The notes under the pieces were generated by a model. It saw nothing but the letters and a program-made list of their open reading frames with translations, was not told the DNA's origin and made no database searches. The translations under genes were made by a program, and so were the position numbers. A stretch of DNA of 23,228 nt. Source: CAZGQY01 sp964528035 (GTDB lineage Bacteria; Pseudomonadota; Gammaproteobacteria; Methylococcales; UBA1147). The DNA lies in assembly GCA_964528035.1 (NCBI GenBank), contig CAZGQY010000047.1, positions 1 to 23,228 of the forward strand, in the 5' to 3' direction. How positions within the stretch are numbered: position 1 is the stretch's first letter; each line of letters begins with the position of its first letter. Shown here one piece after another: positions 1 through 7,546 of this stretch.

Positions 1-53
1 TCACGTACGGTTCTGTGAGAAGCTTGGGGGGAGGTTCCCCTTGCTTACTCGAC
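1..53 (+). mobile_element. Group II intron, 3' end (half of domain V plus domain VI), cut by window edge
   Basis: Bases 1-13 match the 3' strand of a bacterial group II intron domain V (TCACGTACGGTTC). They are followed by a domain VI-like stem: AAGC at 20-23 pairs with GCTT at 43-46, with a G-rich/C-rich inner stem. An A at 47 sits seven bases from the likely 3' end, where the branch-point adenosine belongs. The intron then ends in the usual AY dinucleotide at 52-53 (CTCGAC). The rest of the intron, including any reverse transcriptase/maturase, lies outside the window. The element points the same way as the coding sequence that follows, so splicing could restore that gene. The exact end could be off by one or two bases. 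Confidence 0.8.
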
Positions 54-117
54 CCAGTCCGACCTGATCCGTCTTGCAGCAAAAGCTACTCCACCGATTG
101 AATTAGCCAACCGATAA
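54..117 (+). CDS. 3' exon of a LuxR-type transcriptional regulator interrupted by the group II intron (partial)
   Basis: Directly after the intron an open frame reads QSDLIRLAAKATPPIELANR and stops at TAA 115-117. The first eight residues match the end of the LuxR-type helix-turn-helix, compared with RQSELVRLVLS at the end of the complete regulator at 455-1609. If the last intron base is 53, exon base C54 would complete an arginine codon (CGC), giving RQSDL as in the neighbour. The 5' exon lies beyond the window start. I infer a LuxR gene split near the end of its DNA-binding domain. It could be functional if the intron splices, or a pseudogene if not. It runs toward the neighbouring regulator. 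Confidence 0.65.
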
Positions 118-454
118 TTTCGGGAAATAGCCAATGGATTGCAGGTTTCTATTGACTATTCTTAGTCTCGACTTTCTTATAGCTGTATTTCTCGAATGCA
201 CTCAGCAGACATGTTTTCGTTGTGACTAATTACATCGGTGTCAATTTAGGGTTTGCATTCTGTAATTGTTTACCGAAATGTCGAATGAAACTGTTCAATG
301 GTCTCATCTAAGAAAGATGTCGCCATCAAATAACGTAAAGCATGAACTTGATTTGGGTAATATTATTTATGCTGACGATTATTGTGAATAGGATAATTTA
401 TTTGAGTAGCTGGGCCGCTAAGTGGAGGCATCTTTCCCGAGTTTTCGTCAAACA
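118..454. other. Intergenic region between two convergent LuxR-type genes, nothing recognised
   Basis: This is 337 bases of AT-rich sequence between the stop of the split regulator and the stop of the regulator on the other strand. I see no open frame with protein-like content and no clear terminator hairpin with a T run. Confidence 0.5.
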
Positions 455-1609
455 CTATTCGGTGGATGGTGTCATATGCAGCTGATTCGATAAAACCAGT
501 CTTACAAGTTCTGATTGTCGTCCAACACCAGTTTTCTGGAATATTTGTTTTACCTGGGATTTTACTGTACTCAGACTGACTTGCTTGATTCGGGCAATCT
601 GTTTGATAGGCAGGCCATTAGCGATACTGATAGCAACCAAAGCTTCAGCTTTAGTCAAGCTATATCGTTTTTGTAAAGCTTCTGGAGAAACCTGGGTTTT
701 TGCAGAAGGATCGCTGAGATAAATGACAGCGGTATTGTTCGGTTCGCTGATCCATTCAGCATCCTTATCATACTCGACTTCTTGATGGGCAGCGATGGTA
801 ATTGCCAGAGGGTGCTCGATGTCCGGGTGACGCAATCCCAGAGAATAGGTATCTGTGTTGTTTTCTTGATGTGTCACTTCGTGAATTGCTTTTTGGATCT
901 CATTATTTTGCGCTGGATTAGTGGCATAGATACCCGATTTTGTCAGGTTTATCGCAGGATGATTTTCAACAATCATCAATGCTACCGGATTCGCATAAAG
1001 CAGGCATCCGTCCTGGTCGAGCAATATGATACCCAGTGTAATATTGGCGAGGCCCGCAGTGAGAGCCGTACGGTGCATACGTAGGCGGGTAAATTCTTTC
1101 TGTATTTTAATCGATCTTTCGAAGTGTGGATGAAGATCCTCTAGTAAGCTCATTTCCTGCTCAGTAAAAGCTTGGGCTTCGTTTCCTCTGTGAAGGCCAA
1201 TTGCGACTTGCCAATCGGATTCGTTCACTATGTTAAACCCGTGTACATAGCGAATGCCGATTGGCTCAAGCAACATTTTCTGAAAAATGGGTGCATGACC
1301 ATGACGTTCTATCGGACCCAGGATTTCGTAGGTTTTACCGGTTGGCAGGTCTTTCATCAATCGAAGTCCCGGGTCAAGTTTTCCCAGGCCGTGGTTGTAG
1401 GCGAATTTAATCGCTTTGGGAATATTATAGGAATATACCCCGTTGGCTGTTTTAAGCTTTTGATCCTGTATGAATAACGCTGCTGATTTGGCGTTAAGCA
1501 ATACACAAATCTTTTCCAGTACAACTTCCCAGTGTGCTGTCTTGTATGAGGATTCATAAATATCACCGACAAGATCGAGCACTGTTTTGTATGTCATAGA
1601 TGGAAACAT
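455..1609 (-). CDS. LuxR-family transcriptional regulator with N-terminal GAF/PAS-like sensory region
   Basis: This 384-aa protein has a clear LuxR/GerE helix-turn-helix at about residues 315-372: LTKAEALVAISIANGL, then IKQIARIKQVSLSTVKSQVKQIF, then GRQSELVRL. The first 300 residues look like two sensory modules: GAF-like at about 20-165 and PAS-like at about 180-300 (LGIILLDQDGCLLYANPVA). No phosphoacceptor domain or acyl-homoserine-lactone-binding signature is evident. It should be a cytoplasmic one-component regulator with an unknown signal. The start is uncertain: ATG at 1609 and ATG at 1597 both lack a convincing ribosome-binding site. It is the closest complete regulator to the biosynthesis/export genes to its right, but a 656-base gap and opposite direction mean regulation of them is only a guess. 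Confidence 0.85.
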   Translation of the reverse strand: MFPSMTYKTVLDLVGDIYESSYKTAHWEVVLEKICVLLNAKSAALFIQDQKLKTANGVYSYNIPKAIKFAYNHGLGKLDPGLRLMKDLPTGKTYEILGPIERHGHAPIFQKMLLEPIGIRYVHGFNIVNESDWQVAIGLHRGNEAQAFTEQEMSLLEDLHPHFERSIKIQKEFTRLRMHRTALTAGLANITLGIILLDQDGCLLYANPVALMIVENHPAINLTKSGIYATNPAQNNEIQKAIHEVTHQENNTDTYSLGLRHPDIEHPLAITIAAHQEVEYDKDAEWISEPNNTAVIYLSDPSAKTQVSPEALQKRYSLTKAEALVAISIANGLPIKQIARIKQVSLSTVKSQVKQIFQKTGVGRQSELVRLVLSNQLHMTPSTE

Positions 1610-1957
1610 TAAATGAAAATATAGAATAATTTTTATTTAACCCTGGTTCTGAACTCCTAAGCTCGGAACAACCATGACTCTATTTTGCGTAAATATCGGG
1701 TGTGCGTCAAAAATTTGCGCATTCTTAAACAAGAGGGTCGATCCAGACAAAAATACCGATAATTGAAACGTTTATGAATCAGTTCGCTCAAATCTATTCA
1801 GAATGTTTGGCGCTTAGGGTTCAGGCTATTGATTGATCGGGATGCGTACAAACTATCGCTATCAGTTTTGTCGAAACGTTTCTGTTGATGAAAGCTTAAA
1901 TATACCGATTTACATTTCTTGTAGATAACGTCGAACGTAGTTGTATATTCTTTTTCT

Positions 1958-2103
1958 GTAACTGCTTACCCCTCTATGGATAATCTGTTCCGGAAGACGC
2001 CGTAAATACATCCATGTAGGCTTGGATGCGGCTTCCATGCCGCATACACTTCCTCCACAGATCACCCATAGAGGGCTTGTTTCGGTAGGGGGCAAGTAGT
2101 TAC
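1958..2103. repeat. 146-bp imperfect palindromic repeat, copy 1
   Basis: The element begins GTAACTGCTTACCCC and ends GGGGCAAGTAGTTAC, so its tips are near-perfect inverted repeats. Inside are CCCTCTATGG (1970-1979) and its reverse complement CCATAGAGGG, and ATGCGGC/GCCGCAT flanking a short central loop. A second copy at 17315-17460 has the same length, the same orientation and roughly 90% identity by eye, with about 14 differences. There is no coding content and no obvious target-site duplication. It resembles a non-autonomous palindromic element (MITE-like or REP-like) that would fold into a long hairpin if transcribed. Confidence 0.85.
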
Positions 2104-2120
2104 CTTTTTTTTGCCATTGT

Positions 2121-2138
2121 ATCCCCCAAATGGGGGAT
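2121..2138. other. Perfect GC-rich hairpin ATCCCCC-AAAT-GGGGGAT
   Basis: A 7-bp perfect stem with a 4-base loop lies 17 bases after the palindromic repeat. A T8 run precedes it on the + strand and only a weak T5 follows about ten bases later, so it is not a textbook terminator in either direction. Its role is unknown. Confidence 0.5.
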
Positions 2139-2265
2139 GAATCTGATTTTTGGTTCGGATAATCTGTATCTCCCTTAGTATTCAATCTGGATTTGAAAAG
2201 CAATCATTGAATTAAAAATTCGAAGAATAAATGTTTTTCATGTTCCATACAATTAGGAGGTAATT

Positions 2266-2623
2266 ATGAGAGAAGGGATAAGTAAAACAAAACCATTATT
2301 AATAGTCTTAATATTTATCTTTAGTGGTTGTTCAACGAGTAATGTATATAAAAGTCCAATTACTCAATACCAATCAGCAGTAAATAAAACCATTGTTACT
2401 ATTCAACCCTATTTTGTTGAATTAAATAGTGTGGAGACGGAATATCAGCTATACAGTGCTTTAAGACTGGATCAAGAATGGGGCACCCAGCATCTAAGTA
2501 CTGGAATTGATTCTCGTCAAATCGCAATTAGACTTTCTGCATTGCAGCTAATTTCAGAGTATAGGCCAACTCGTGAATTCGGTTGAGAAAATTATTATTG
2601 CAATAGGTGGTGCGGTTGCATAG
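2266..2623 (+). pseudogene. Small lipoprotein gene, probably frameshifted
   Basis: The 106-aa reading frame 2266-2586 has a strong ribosome-binding site (AGGAGG) and a lipoprotein signal peptide ending in a lipobox (FSGC, Cys at about 22). The mature part is helical, ending IRLSALQLISEY. There the frame runs into a short unrelated tail (RPTREFG) and stops. Dropping one base at about 2563 joins ISEY to GQLVNSVEKIIIAIGGAVA, ending at TAG 2621-2623. This reads as the natural continuation, so a +1 frameshift is likely. Base composition is strongly AT-rich. I do not recognise the family. It could instead be an intact short protein ending at 2586. Confidence 0.5.
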
Positions 2624-2694
2624 TAAAGGGCAATAGTCGTGAACCAACTGAATAATAGGTTTAAGTAGAATATTAACAAAGCGAAGCAGGGTTA

Positions 2695-2719
2695 ATGCGC
2701 CAAACGAAAATTGGCGCAT
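2695..2719. promoter_or_regulatory. Perfect 9-bp hairpin upstream of the alpha-oxoamine synthase operon
   Basis: ATGCGCCAA (2695-2703) and TTGGCGCAT (2711-2719) form a perfect stem with a 7-base loop. No T run follows, so a simple terminator is unlikely. It sits 11 bases before a second hairpin and 116 bases before the first start codon of the operon. Confidence 0.6.
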
Positions 2720-2730
2720 CTATTCGGGTG

Positions 2731-2756
2731 CTAGTCCTAGTTGAGACTAGGATTAG
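2731..2756. promoter_or_regulatory. Strong 11-bp hairpin upstream of the alpha-oxoamine synthase operon
   Basis: CTAGTCCTAGT (2731-2741) pairs with ACTAGGATTAG (2746-2756) around a TGAG tetraloop, with one mismatch that would be a G-U pair in RNA. Together with the preceding hairpin it could form a structured leader, a transcription-factor site or an extragenic palindrome. The sequence alone does not decide. Confidence 0.6.
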
Positions 2757-2835
2757 TACGGTTGCTCTGATCGACTGTTTGTCCAACTGTATCGTGTGTT
2801 TGGTCTATAGCCAAATTAAGATCAAGGGAGTAATT

Positions 2836-3018
2836 ATGGAAGATAATAAAAAACTGAAACATTTAAGTTTTGGGAGCAATATAAGGAAATTAATTGTATC
2901 GTGTTTTTTGACAGAAACTTCAAATGAAAACTCAATCTGTAACAATTGGTTTCTTGCAGACGAAAGTTATCTTGATTGTTCAGTTATTAATCCGAATAGT
3001 TATTTGGAGAATATTTAA
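2836..3018 (+). CDS. 60-aa small protein translationally coupled to the alpha-oxoamine synthase
   Basis: I chose ATG 2836 because AAGGGAG lies just upstream at 2825-2831. The longer in-frame start at 2695 would translate straight through both hairpins. The product begins MEDNKKLKHLSFGSNIRK, is soluble, has three Cys in the second half and ends in an Asn-rich tail. Its stop codon TAA overlaps the next start (TAATG at 3016-3020), so the two genes are almost certainly translated together. I do not recognise it. It could be a small partner or regulator of the synthase, or a leader peptide. Low GC matches the synthase gene. Confidence 0.55.
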   Translation: MEDNKKLKHLSFGSNIRKLIVSCFLTETSNENSICNNWFLADESYLDCSVINPNSYLENI

Positions 3019-4307
3019 TGAAATACGATATTCCACAAATAGGTATGACAAGACAGATTTTAAATTCAAACAATGTATTTAACATTAATGAGATTGCAAA
3101 CGAATATTACCGACAACAACAATTACAGACAGATGTTGGTGAATGGTCATATGATCGTTATCAGCACGATGGCAGTTCAGGAAACTCGGTGGTTTGTTCT
3201 CCTGGTAGCAGTGATAGCAAACATTGCTCTATATGGTCTGTTAATCATTATCTTGGTTTAAACAGGCATCCCTATGTGATTAACAAGGTAGTAGAAACGG
3301 TTAAAAAATACGGCACGGGAAGCGGGACTTCGGCCATGTCGGGTGGCCATAGTCACCTTCATAAAGATCTTCAGATTCGTTTGGCTGATTTTTTGGATAA
3401 AGAGGAGGTGCTGCTTTTCCCAACGGGTTTTACAGCGAATATTGGCGCATTGTCGGCAATATGCCATGGGAGAGAAACGCTGATTTTGTTGGATAAAGAT
3501 TGCCATGCAAGTATTATCGATGGTTGTAAAGCATCAGGAGCAAAATATTTACCTTTCAAACATAATTCTATAAACGATCTAGAGAAAAAATTAGATACCT
3601 ATAAATCCAGATACATTAATATTGTTGTTATTATAGAAGGTGTCTATTCGATGGCAGGTGATGTTTCGCCAATAGAGAGAATAGTAAAATTAAAAGAAAA
3701 GTTTGAATTTTTGCTCTATGTTGACGAAGCGCATTCTTTTGGATTTTATGGTAAGAATGGTGGGGGGTTATGTAACAAATTTGGTGTTACAAAAAATGTC
3801 GATTTCATTATGACGACTTTATCGAAGTCGACGGCGTCCATAGGCGGTTTGATTGCAACATCAAAAGCTTTTTGCAGCCTGCTGCGTTGGTCAACCGCAT
3901 ATATGTTTCAAGCATCAATTCCTCCTGCAGATGTCGCAGCGATAAATGCATGTTTAGATTTATTTGAAAAAGATTCCACTCTTGTAGATCAATTGTGGGA
4001 CAAAGTCAGATATTTCAGAAAAGAGCTGGAGAAGCTGGGCTTTGATACAGGAAGTGGAGAAAGTCCGATTGTTCCGGCATATATTCGACACTATCCAACG
4101 CTGAAAAAAATGGAATATGAGCTTTTTGAACGGAATATTTTTACCTTGGCCATTCCATACCCCGCGGTCAAAGCAACCGAAGTTCGTTTCCGTTTTATTG
4201 TAAATAATTCACATTCATTTGGTGATATCAATTATGTGGTCACGGTTCTGCGGGAACTGGGTATAAAGCACGGACTTATCAATAAGGATGAGAGTATTCA
4301 AAATTAA
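3018..4307 (+). CDS. Alpha-oxoamine synthase (PLP-dependent, KBL/AONS/serine palmitoyltransferase family)
   Basis: Enzymes of this family condense an amino acid with an acyl thioester and release CO2 and the thiol, giving an amino-ketone. At 429 aa the length is normal. Recognisable are a glycine-rich block GTGSGTSAMSGGHSHLHKDL (99-118), LFPTGFTAN (133-141), DKDCHASIIDG (159-169, with the PLP-stacking His163), the cofactor aspartate in VDEAHSFG (D236, H239), and the Schiff-base lysine K270 in TLSKSTASIGG. The motifs fit serine-palmitoyltransferase/AONS-like enzymes, but they do not identify the substrates. Biotin synthesis is unlikely because no bio genes are nearby. A free ACP and an ACP-desaturase-like enzyme downstream suggest that acyl-ACP is the donor. 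It would be cytoplasmic. The gene is AT-rich relative to the window's right half, consistent with transfer. Confidence 0.85.
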   Translation: MKYDIPQIGMTRQILNSNNVFNINEIANEYYRQQQLQTDVGEWSYDRYQHDGSSGNSVVCSPGSSDSKHCSIWSVNHYLGLNRHPYVINKVVETVKKYGTGSGTSAMSGGHSHLHKDLQIRLADFLDKEEVLLFPTGFTANIGALSAICHGRETLILLDKDCHASIIDGCKASGAKYLPFKHNSINDLEKKLDTYKSRYINIVVIIEGVYSMAGDVSPIERIVKLKEKFEFLLYVDEAHSFGFYGKNGGGLCNKFGVTKNVDFIMTTLSKSTASIGGLIATSKAFCSLLRWSTAYMFQASIPPADVAAINACLDLFEKDSTLVDQLWDKVRYFRKELEKLGFDTGSGESPIVPAYIRHYPTLKKMEYELFERNIFTLAIPYPAVKATEVRFRFIVNNSHSFGDINYVVTVLRELGIKHGLINKDESIQN

Positions 4308-4407
4308 CAGGTATCAGAGCGGCGCGAATTCAAGCTTAATTAATTGAATATCTTGTACCCTAAATTAAAAACTATTTGAGTGGATACATAATAACGAAGA
4401 ATATGAA

Positions 4408-6729
4408 ATGAAAAAATCATTTGCACAATTCGTTCCGGGTTATATAGAGCTAATTATTCGATTCCGCTGGATCGTGATTTTAATTACCATCCTGGGTATC
4501 GGAGGATCAGGTGCGGGCCTAGGCTATCTCGAATTTTCTACCGATTATCGAGTGTATTTTTCAGATGTAAATCCGGAACTAACTGCTTTTGAGGATTTTC
4601 AGGAGACCTATACAAAGAATGACAATATTGTTTTTGTTGTCAAGTCTGGGGGTGCGAAGGTTTTTACTCCTGGAGTGGTCGCTGTAACAGAAAAATTGAC
4701 TCAGCGTGCATGGTCTATTCCTTACACTATTCGTGTTGATTCGGTGACTAATTTTCAGCATAGCTGGGCTGATGGTGATGATTTGACAGTCGAGGATTTG
4801 ATTGTCAATGGTTCTGGTCTCACACAAGCTGAACTTGACGTAAAGGAAGCGGTTGCTTTTCAAGAACCGTTTCTTTTCGGCAACCTGATTTCAAAGGACG
4901 GTAGAACTACCGGTGTTAATGTTACTTTACAAATACCCCAAATTAACACTAAGGAAACTCCTGAAGCAGTCGCAGTAGCGAGACAAATAATAGACGAAAT
5001 TAGTGCCAAATATCCGGATGTAACAATAGTCCTCGCGGGTTTCTCTATGTTGAATAACGCTTTTTCTGAGGCCGGTGAAAATGATATCGTAAATCTTATA
5101 CCCTTGATGTATGGGATATTGCTGCTGAGTATGATTTTAATACTTCGTAGTATAAGCGCGACCTTTTCTATTCTGCTGGTTATTGGATTTTCAAGTATCG
5201 CTGCTATGGGTATTGCAGGATATTCGGGGGTGAAGCTTACGCCGGTTTCGATAACAGCGCCCACCATAATCATGACTATAGCGATTGCGGATTCGATACA
5301 TATTCTTGTTACTATGTTAAATCAGATGCGAACCGGACAGGAAAAAGTTTCTGCGCTTAAAGAAAGTCTTCGAGTAAATTTATTGCCGGTGACTGTTACC
5401 TCGCTGACTACTGTAGTTGGGTTTCTCGCCCTAAACTTTTCTGATTCCCCGCCGTTTTGGCATCTTGGCAATATTACTGCCGTCGGAATTGTGACAGCCT
5501 GGCTTCTGTCTTTGGTTTTTCTACCGGCAATGCTCACGCTTTTGCCGATTAAAGTAAAGCAGGTACAAACAACCCGGTTTAATTTTACCACCTCAATGGG
5601 GCGGCTAGCCGACTTTGTAATTTTCCGCTACAGGTTAATTCTGATTTCTATGAGTATTCTAGCTCTTGTCCTTGTTTCGTTGATCCCTGGTATACAGATC
5701 AACGATCAATGGGTTGAATATTTTGACCAACGAATCGAGTTCAGAAACGATGCGGAGTTTGCGATTAAGAATCTTAACGGTCCTTATGGAATAGAGTACT
5801 CTTTGCCTGCTGCGGTGCCTGGTGGCATCAGCTCACCAGGATATTTGAAAAATCTTGAGGGTTTTACGGCCTGGTTACGCACCCGCGATGAAGTCACTCA
5901 CGTTTTTTCTTATTCCGATCTGGTTAAACGGCTGAATAAGAATCTCAATGCGGATGACGAGAAATCTTACCTTATTCCAGAGAGCCAGGAGCTTGCAGCC
6001 CAGTATCTACTGCTCTACGAGCTTTCTCTACCTTACGGACTGGATCTTAATGATCGAATTAATATCGATAAATCTGCAACCCGAGTGACTGCAACATTGA
6101 AGCATCTGTCAACTTCTGAAGTCAGGGCTTTCTTTGATGTATCTGAGAGTTGGATAGCAAAAAACTTACCCGACTATATGCACAGCAAACCGACTGGTGC
6201 GACAGTCATGTTTGCTTATATTTCTGAACGCAATATTGATCAAATGATTAACGGTAATATTTTTGCTTTGATACTTATCGGTTTGATAATGATTTTAATC
6301 TTCAGGAGTTTTTGTTTTGGAGTGTTAACATTAATTCCGAATGCAATTCCGATTTTGGCGGCCTTTGGTTTGTGGGCGCTCATTGTCGGCCAGGTAGGTT
6401 TGGCCGCAGCAATGGTTACTTCCACAAGCCTGGGTATTGTTGTGGATGATACGGTTCATTTTTTTATCAAATATCTCCGTGCTAGAAGAGAAAAAAAACT
6501 GAACAAACCTGATTCGATTCGATACGTTTTTGAAACGGTAGGCCCGGCAATTGTTATTACCTCAATTATACTGGCAACCGGCTTCCTGGTGCTGGCGACA
6601 TCGACCTTTCTGGTAAATTCCCAAATGGGGCTGTTGACAGCTATTACAATTTTAATCGCACTGCTTGTTGATTTATTGCTTTTGCCATCAATCCTTCTTA
6701 TTGGGTACAAAAAGCAGGAACAGGGATGA
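4408..6729 (+). CDS. RND/MMPL-superfamily exporter
   Basis: This 773-aa inner-membrane protein has the RND layout. There is one N-terminal transmembrane helix (about 20-40), a large periplasmic domain (about 41-225), a cluster of helices (about 228-380), another helix (about 408-428), a second periplasmic domain (about 429-615) and a final helix cluster (about 617-768). TDYRVYFSDVNPELTAFEDF after the first helix is typical of the COG1033-type exporters related to MMPL and the hopanoid transporter HpnN. Charged intramembrane motifs needed for proton coupling are present in both halves: AIADSIHI (D295) and VVDDTVHF (D680, D681). Such proteins move lipids or other hydrophobic molecules. The next two genes supply a periplasmic carrier and an outer-membrane component, so a trans-envelope lipid export line is inferred. 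A 100-base gap separates it from the synthase gene. Confidence 0.9.
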   Translation: MKKSFAQFVPGYIELIIRFRWIVILITILGIGGSGAGLGYLEFSTDYRVYFSDVNPELTAFEDFQETYTKNDNIVFVVKSGGAKVFTPGVVAVTEKLTQRAWSIPYTIRVDSVTNFQHSWADGDDLTVEDLIVNGSGLTQAELDVKEAVAFQEPFLFGNLISKDGRTTGVNVTLQIPQINTKETPEAVAVARQIIDEISAKYPDVTIVLAGFSMLNNAFSEAGENDIVNLIPLMYGILLLSMILILRSISATFSILLVIGFSSIAAMGIAGYSGVKLTPVSITAPTIIMTIAIADSIHILVTMLNQMRTGQEKVSALKESLRVNLLPVTVTSLTTVVGFLALNFSDSPPFWHLGNITAVGIVTAWLLSLVFLPAMLTLLPIKVKQVQTTRFNFTTSMGRLADFVIFRYRLILISMSILALVLVSLIPGIQINDQWVEYFDQRIEFRNDAEFAIKNLNGPYGIEYSLPAAVPGGISSPGYLKNLEGFTAWLRTRDEVTHVFSYSDLVKRLNKNLNADDEKSYLIPESQELAAQYLLLYELSLPYGLDLNDRINIDKSATRVTATLKHLSTSEVRAFFDVSESWIAKNLPDYMHSKPTGATVMFAYISERNIDQMINGNIFALILIGLIMILIFRSFCFGVLTLIPNAIPILAAFGLWALIVGQVGLAAAMVTSTSLGIVVDDTVHFFIKYLRARREKKLNKPDSIRYVFETVGPAIVITSIILATGFLVLATSTFLVNSQMGLLTAITILIALLVDLLLLPSILLIGYKKQEQG

Positions 6730-6733
6730 AAAT

Positions 6734-7546
6734 ATGAAAAATACATTAGCCTGGAGATTAAGCCAAACGCTTTTAATTGTCTTTCTTAGTCTAATTCATG
6801 TCACTTGGGCCGAAGATCTGTCTCTGCAAGAAAAAGGCTTTAACATAGCCGCTCGATCTGATCGAAGCGACCGAGGTTTTGGCGACAGCGTAGTAGAGTT
6901 GAAGATGGTGCTTCGTAATGCTAATGGGCTGGAATCGATCAGACTTCTTAGCCTGAAAACCTTGGAAATAGAGAGTGAGGAATTGGGGGATAAAAGCCTG
7001 ATTATTTTTGATAGTCCTTCTGATATCAAAGGTACAGCTTTGTTATCCTACGCCAAAATTCTTGATCCTGATGATCAATGGTTGTTTCTTCCAGCTCTAA
7101 AAAGAGTCAAACGAATCTCATCCGTTAACAAATCTGGACCTTTTGTCGGTAGCGAGTTTGCTTTTGAAGATTTTACATCTTTAGAGTTGAATAAATATCA
7201 GTACAAGTATGTTGGCGAAGAAACCTGTGATGAATTTATTTGCGATGTGATTGAGCGTGTACCCCGTTATCGACATTCTGGCTATACCCGGCAGGTGGCG
7301 TTCATTGATAAAAGTGTTTACCAGATGAGAAAACTGGAATTCTATGACCGTGGGAACGCTCATCTGAAAAGCCTTAAGTTCAAGGAATATCGACAATACG
7401 ATAACGGTGTATGGAGGGCTCACTTGCTTTATATGGTCAATCACCTGAAAGGCAAGAGTACCGATTTGATATATTCGAATTATCAATTTTCTACGGGACT
7501 AAAGGATAAGGATTTTCAGAAAGGAATTTTGGCTCGATTACGCTAA
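6734..7546 (+). CDS. Outer membrane lipoprotein-sorting (LolA-like) periplasmic protein
   Basis: The start at ATG 6734, four bases after the exporter stop, gives a clean Sec signal peptide (MKNTLAWRLSQTLLIVFLSL, cleavage after ...VTWA at 26). An upstream in-frame ATG at 6665 would run through the exporter gene and spoil it. The 270-aa product carries features of the LolA-like family usually annotated as outer membrane lipoprotein-sorting protein: alternating beta strands with SLIIFDSPSDIKGTALLSY, then DDQWLFLPALKRVKRISS and GSEFAFEDF. These proteins have a lipid-binding half-barrel and are commonly encoded beside RND/MMPL exporters. I infer that it ferries a hydrophobic cargo across the periplasm from the exporter to the outer membrane. 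Tight spacing on both sides indicates one transcript. Confidence 0.85.
   Translation: MKNTLAWRLSQTLLIVFLSLIHVTWAEDLSLQEKGFNIAARSDRSDRGFGDSVVELKMVLRNANGLESIRLLSLKTLEIESEELGDKSLIIFDSPSDIKGTALLSYAKILDPDDQWLFLPALKRVKRISSVNKSGPFVGSEFAFEDFTSLELNKYQYKYVGEETCDEFICDVIERVPRYRHSGYTRQVAFIDKSVYQMRKLEFYDRGNAHLKSLKFKEYRQYDNGVWRAHLLYMVNHLKGKSTDLIYSNYQFSTGLKDKDFQKGILARLR

Larger units (their letters stand above)
1610..2265. other. 656-base intergenic region holding the first copy of a 146-bp repeat
   Basis: Apart from the palindromic repeat at 1958-2103 and the hairpin at 2121-2138, I see no gene here. The open frame on the minus strand across 1910-2203 is a translation of the repeat itself and is not credible. 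Promoters for the minus-strand LuxR gene and for the lipoprotein ORF at 2266 must lie here, but no -35/-10 pair stands out. Confidence 0.5.

Noticed and set aside
1910..2203. 97-aa minus-strand open frame
   Set aside because: It is a translation of the 146-bp palindromic repeat and flanks; the other repeat copy does not keep the frame.
2690..2760. Integron attC site
   Set aside because: Hairpins are present, but the paired R'/R'' simple-site motifs are not convincing and no cassette array or integrase is seen.
3018..4307. Assignment of the synthase as biotin synthesis BioF
   Set aside because: No other bio genes are present, and it is coupled to a 60-aa ORF and followed by export and ACP genes.
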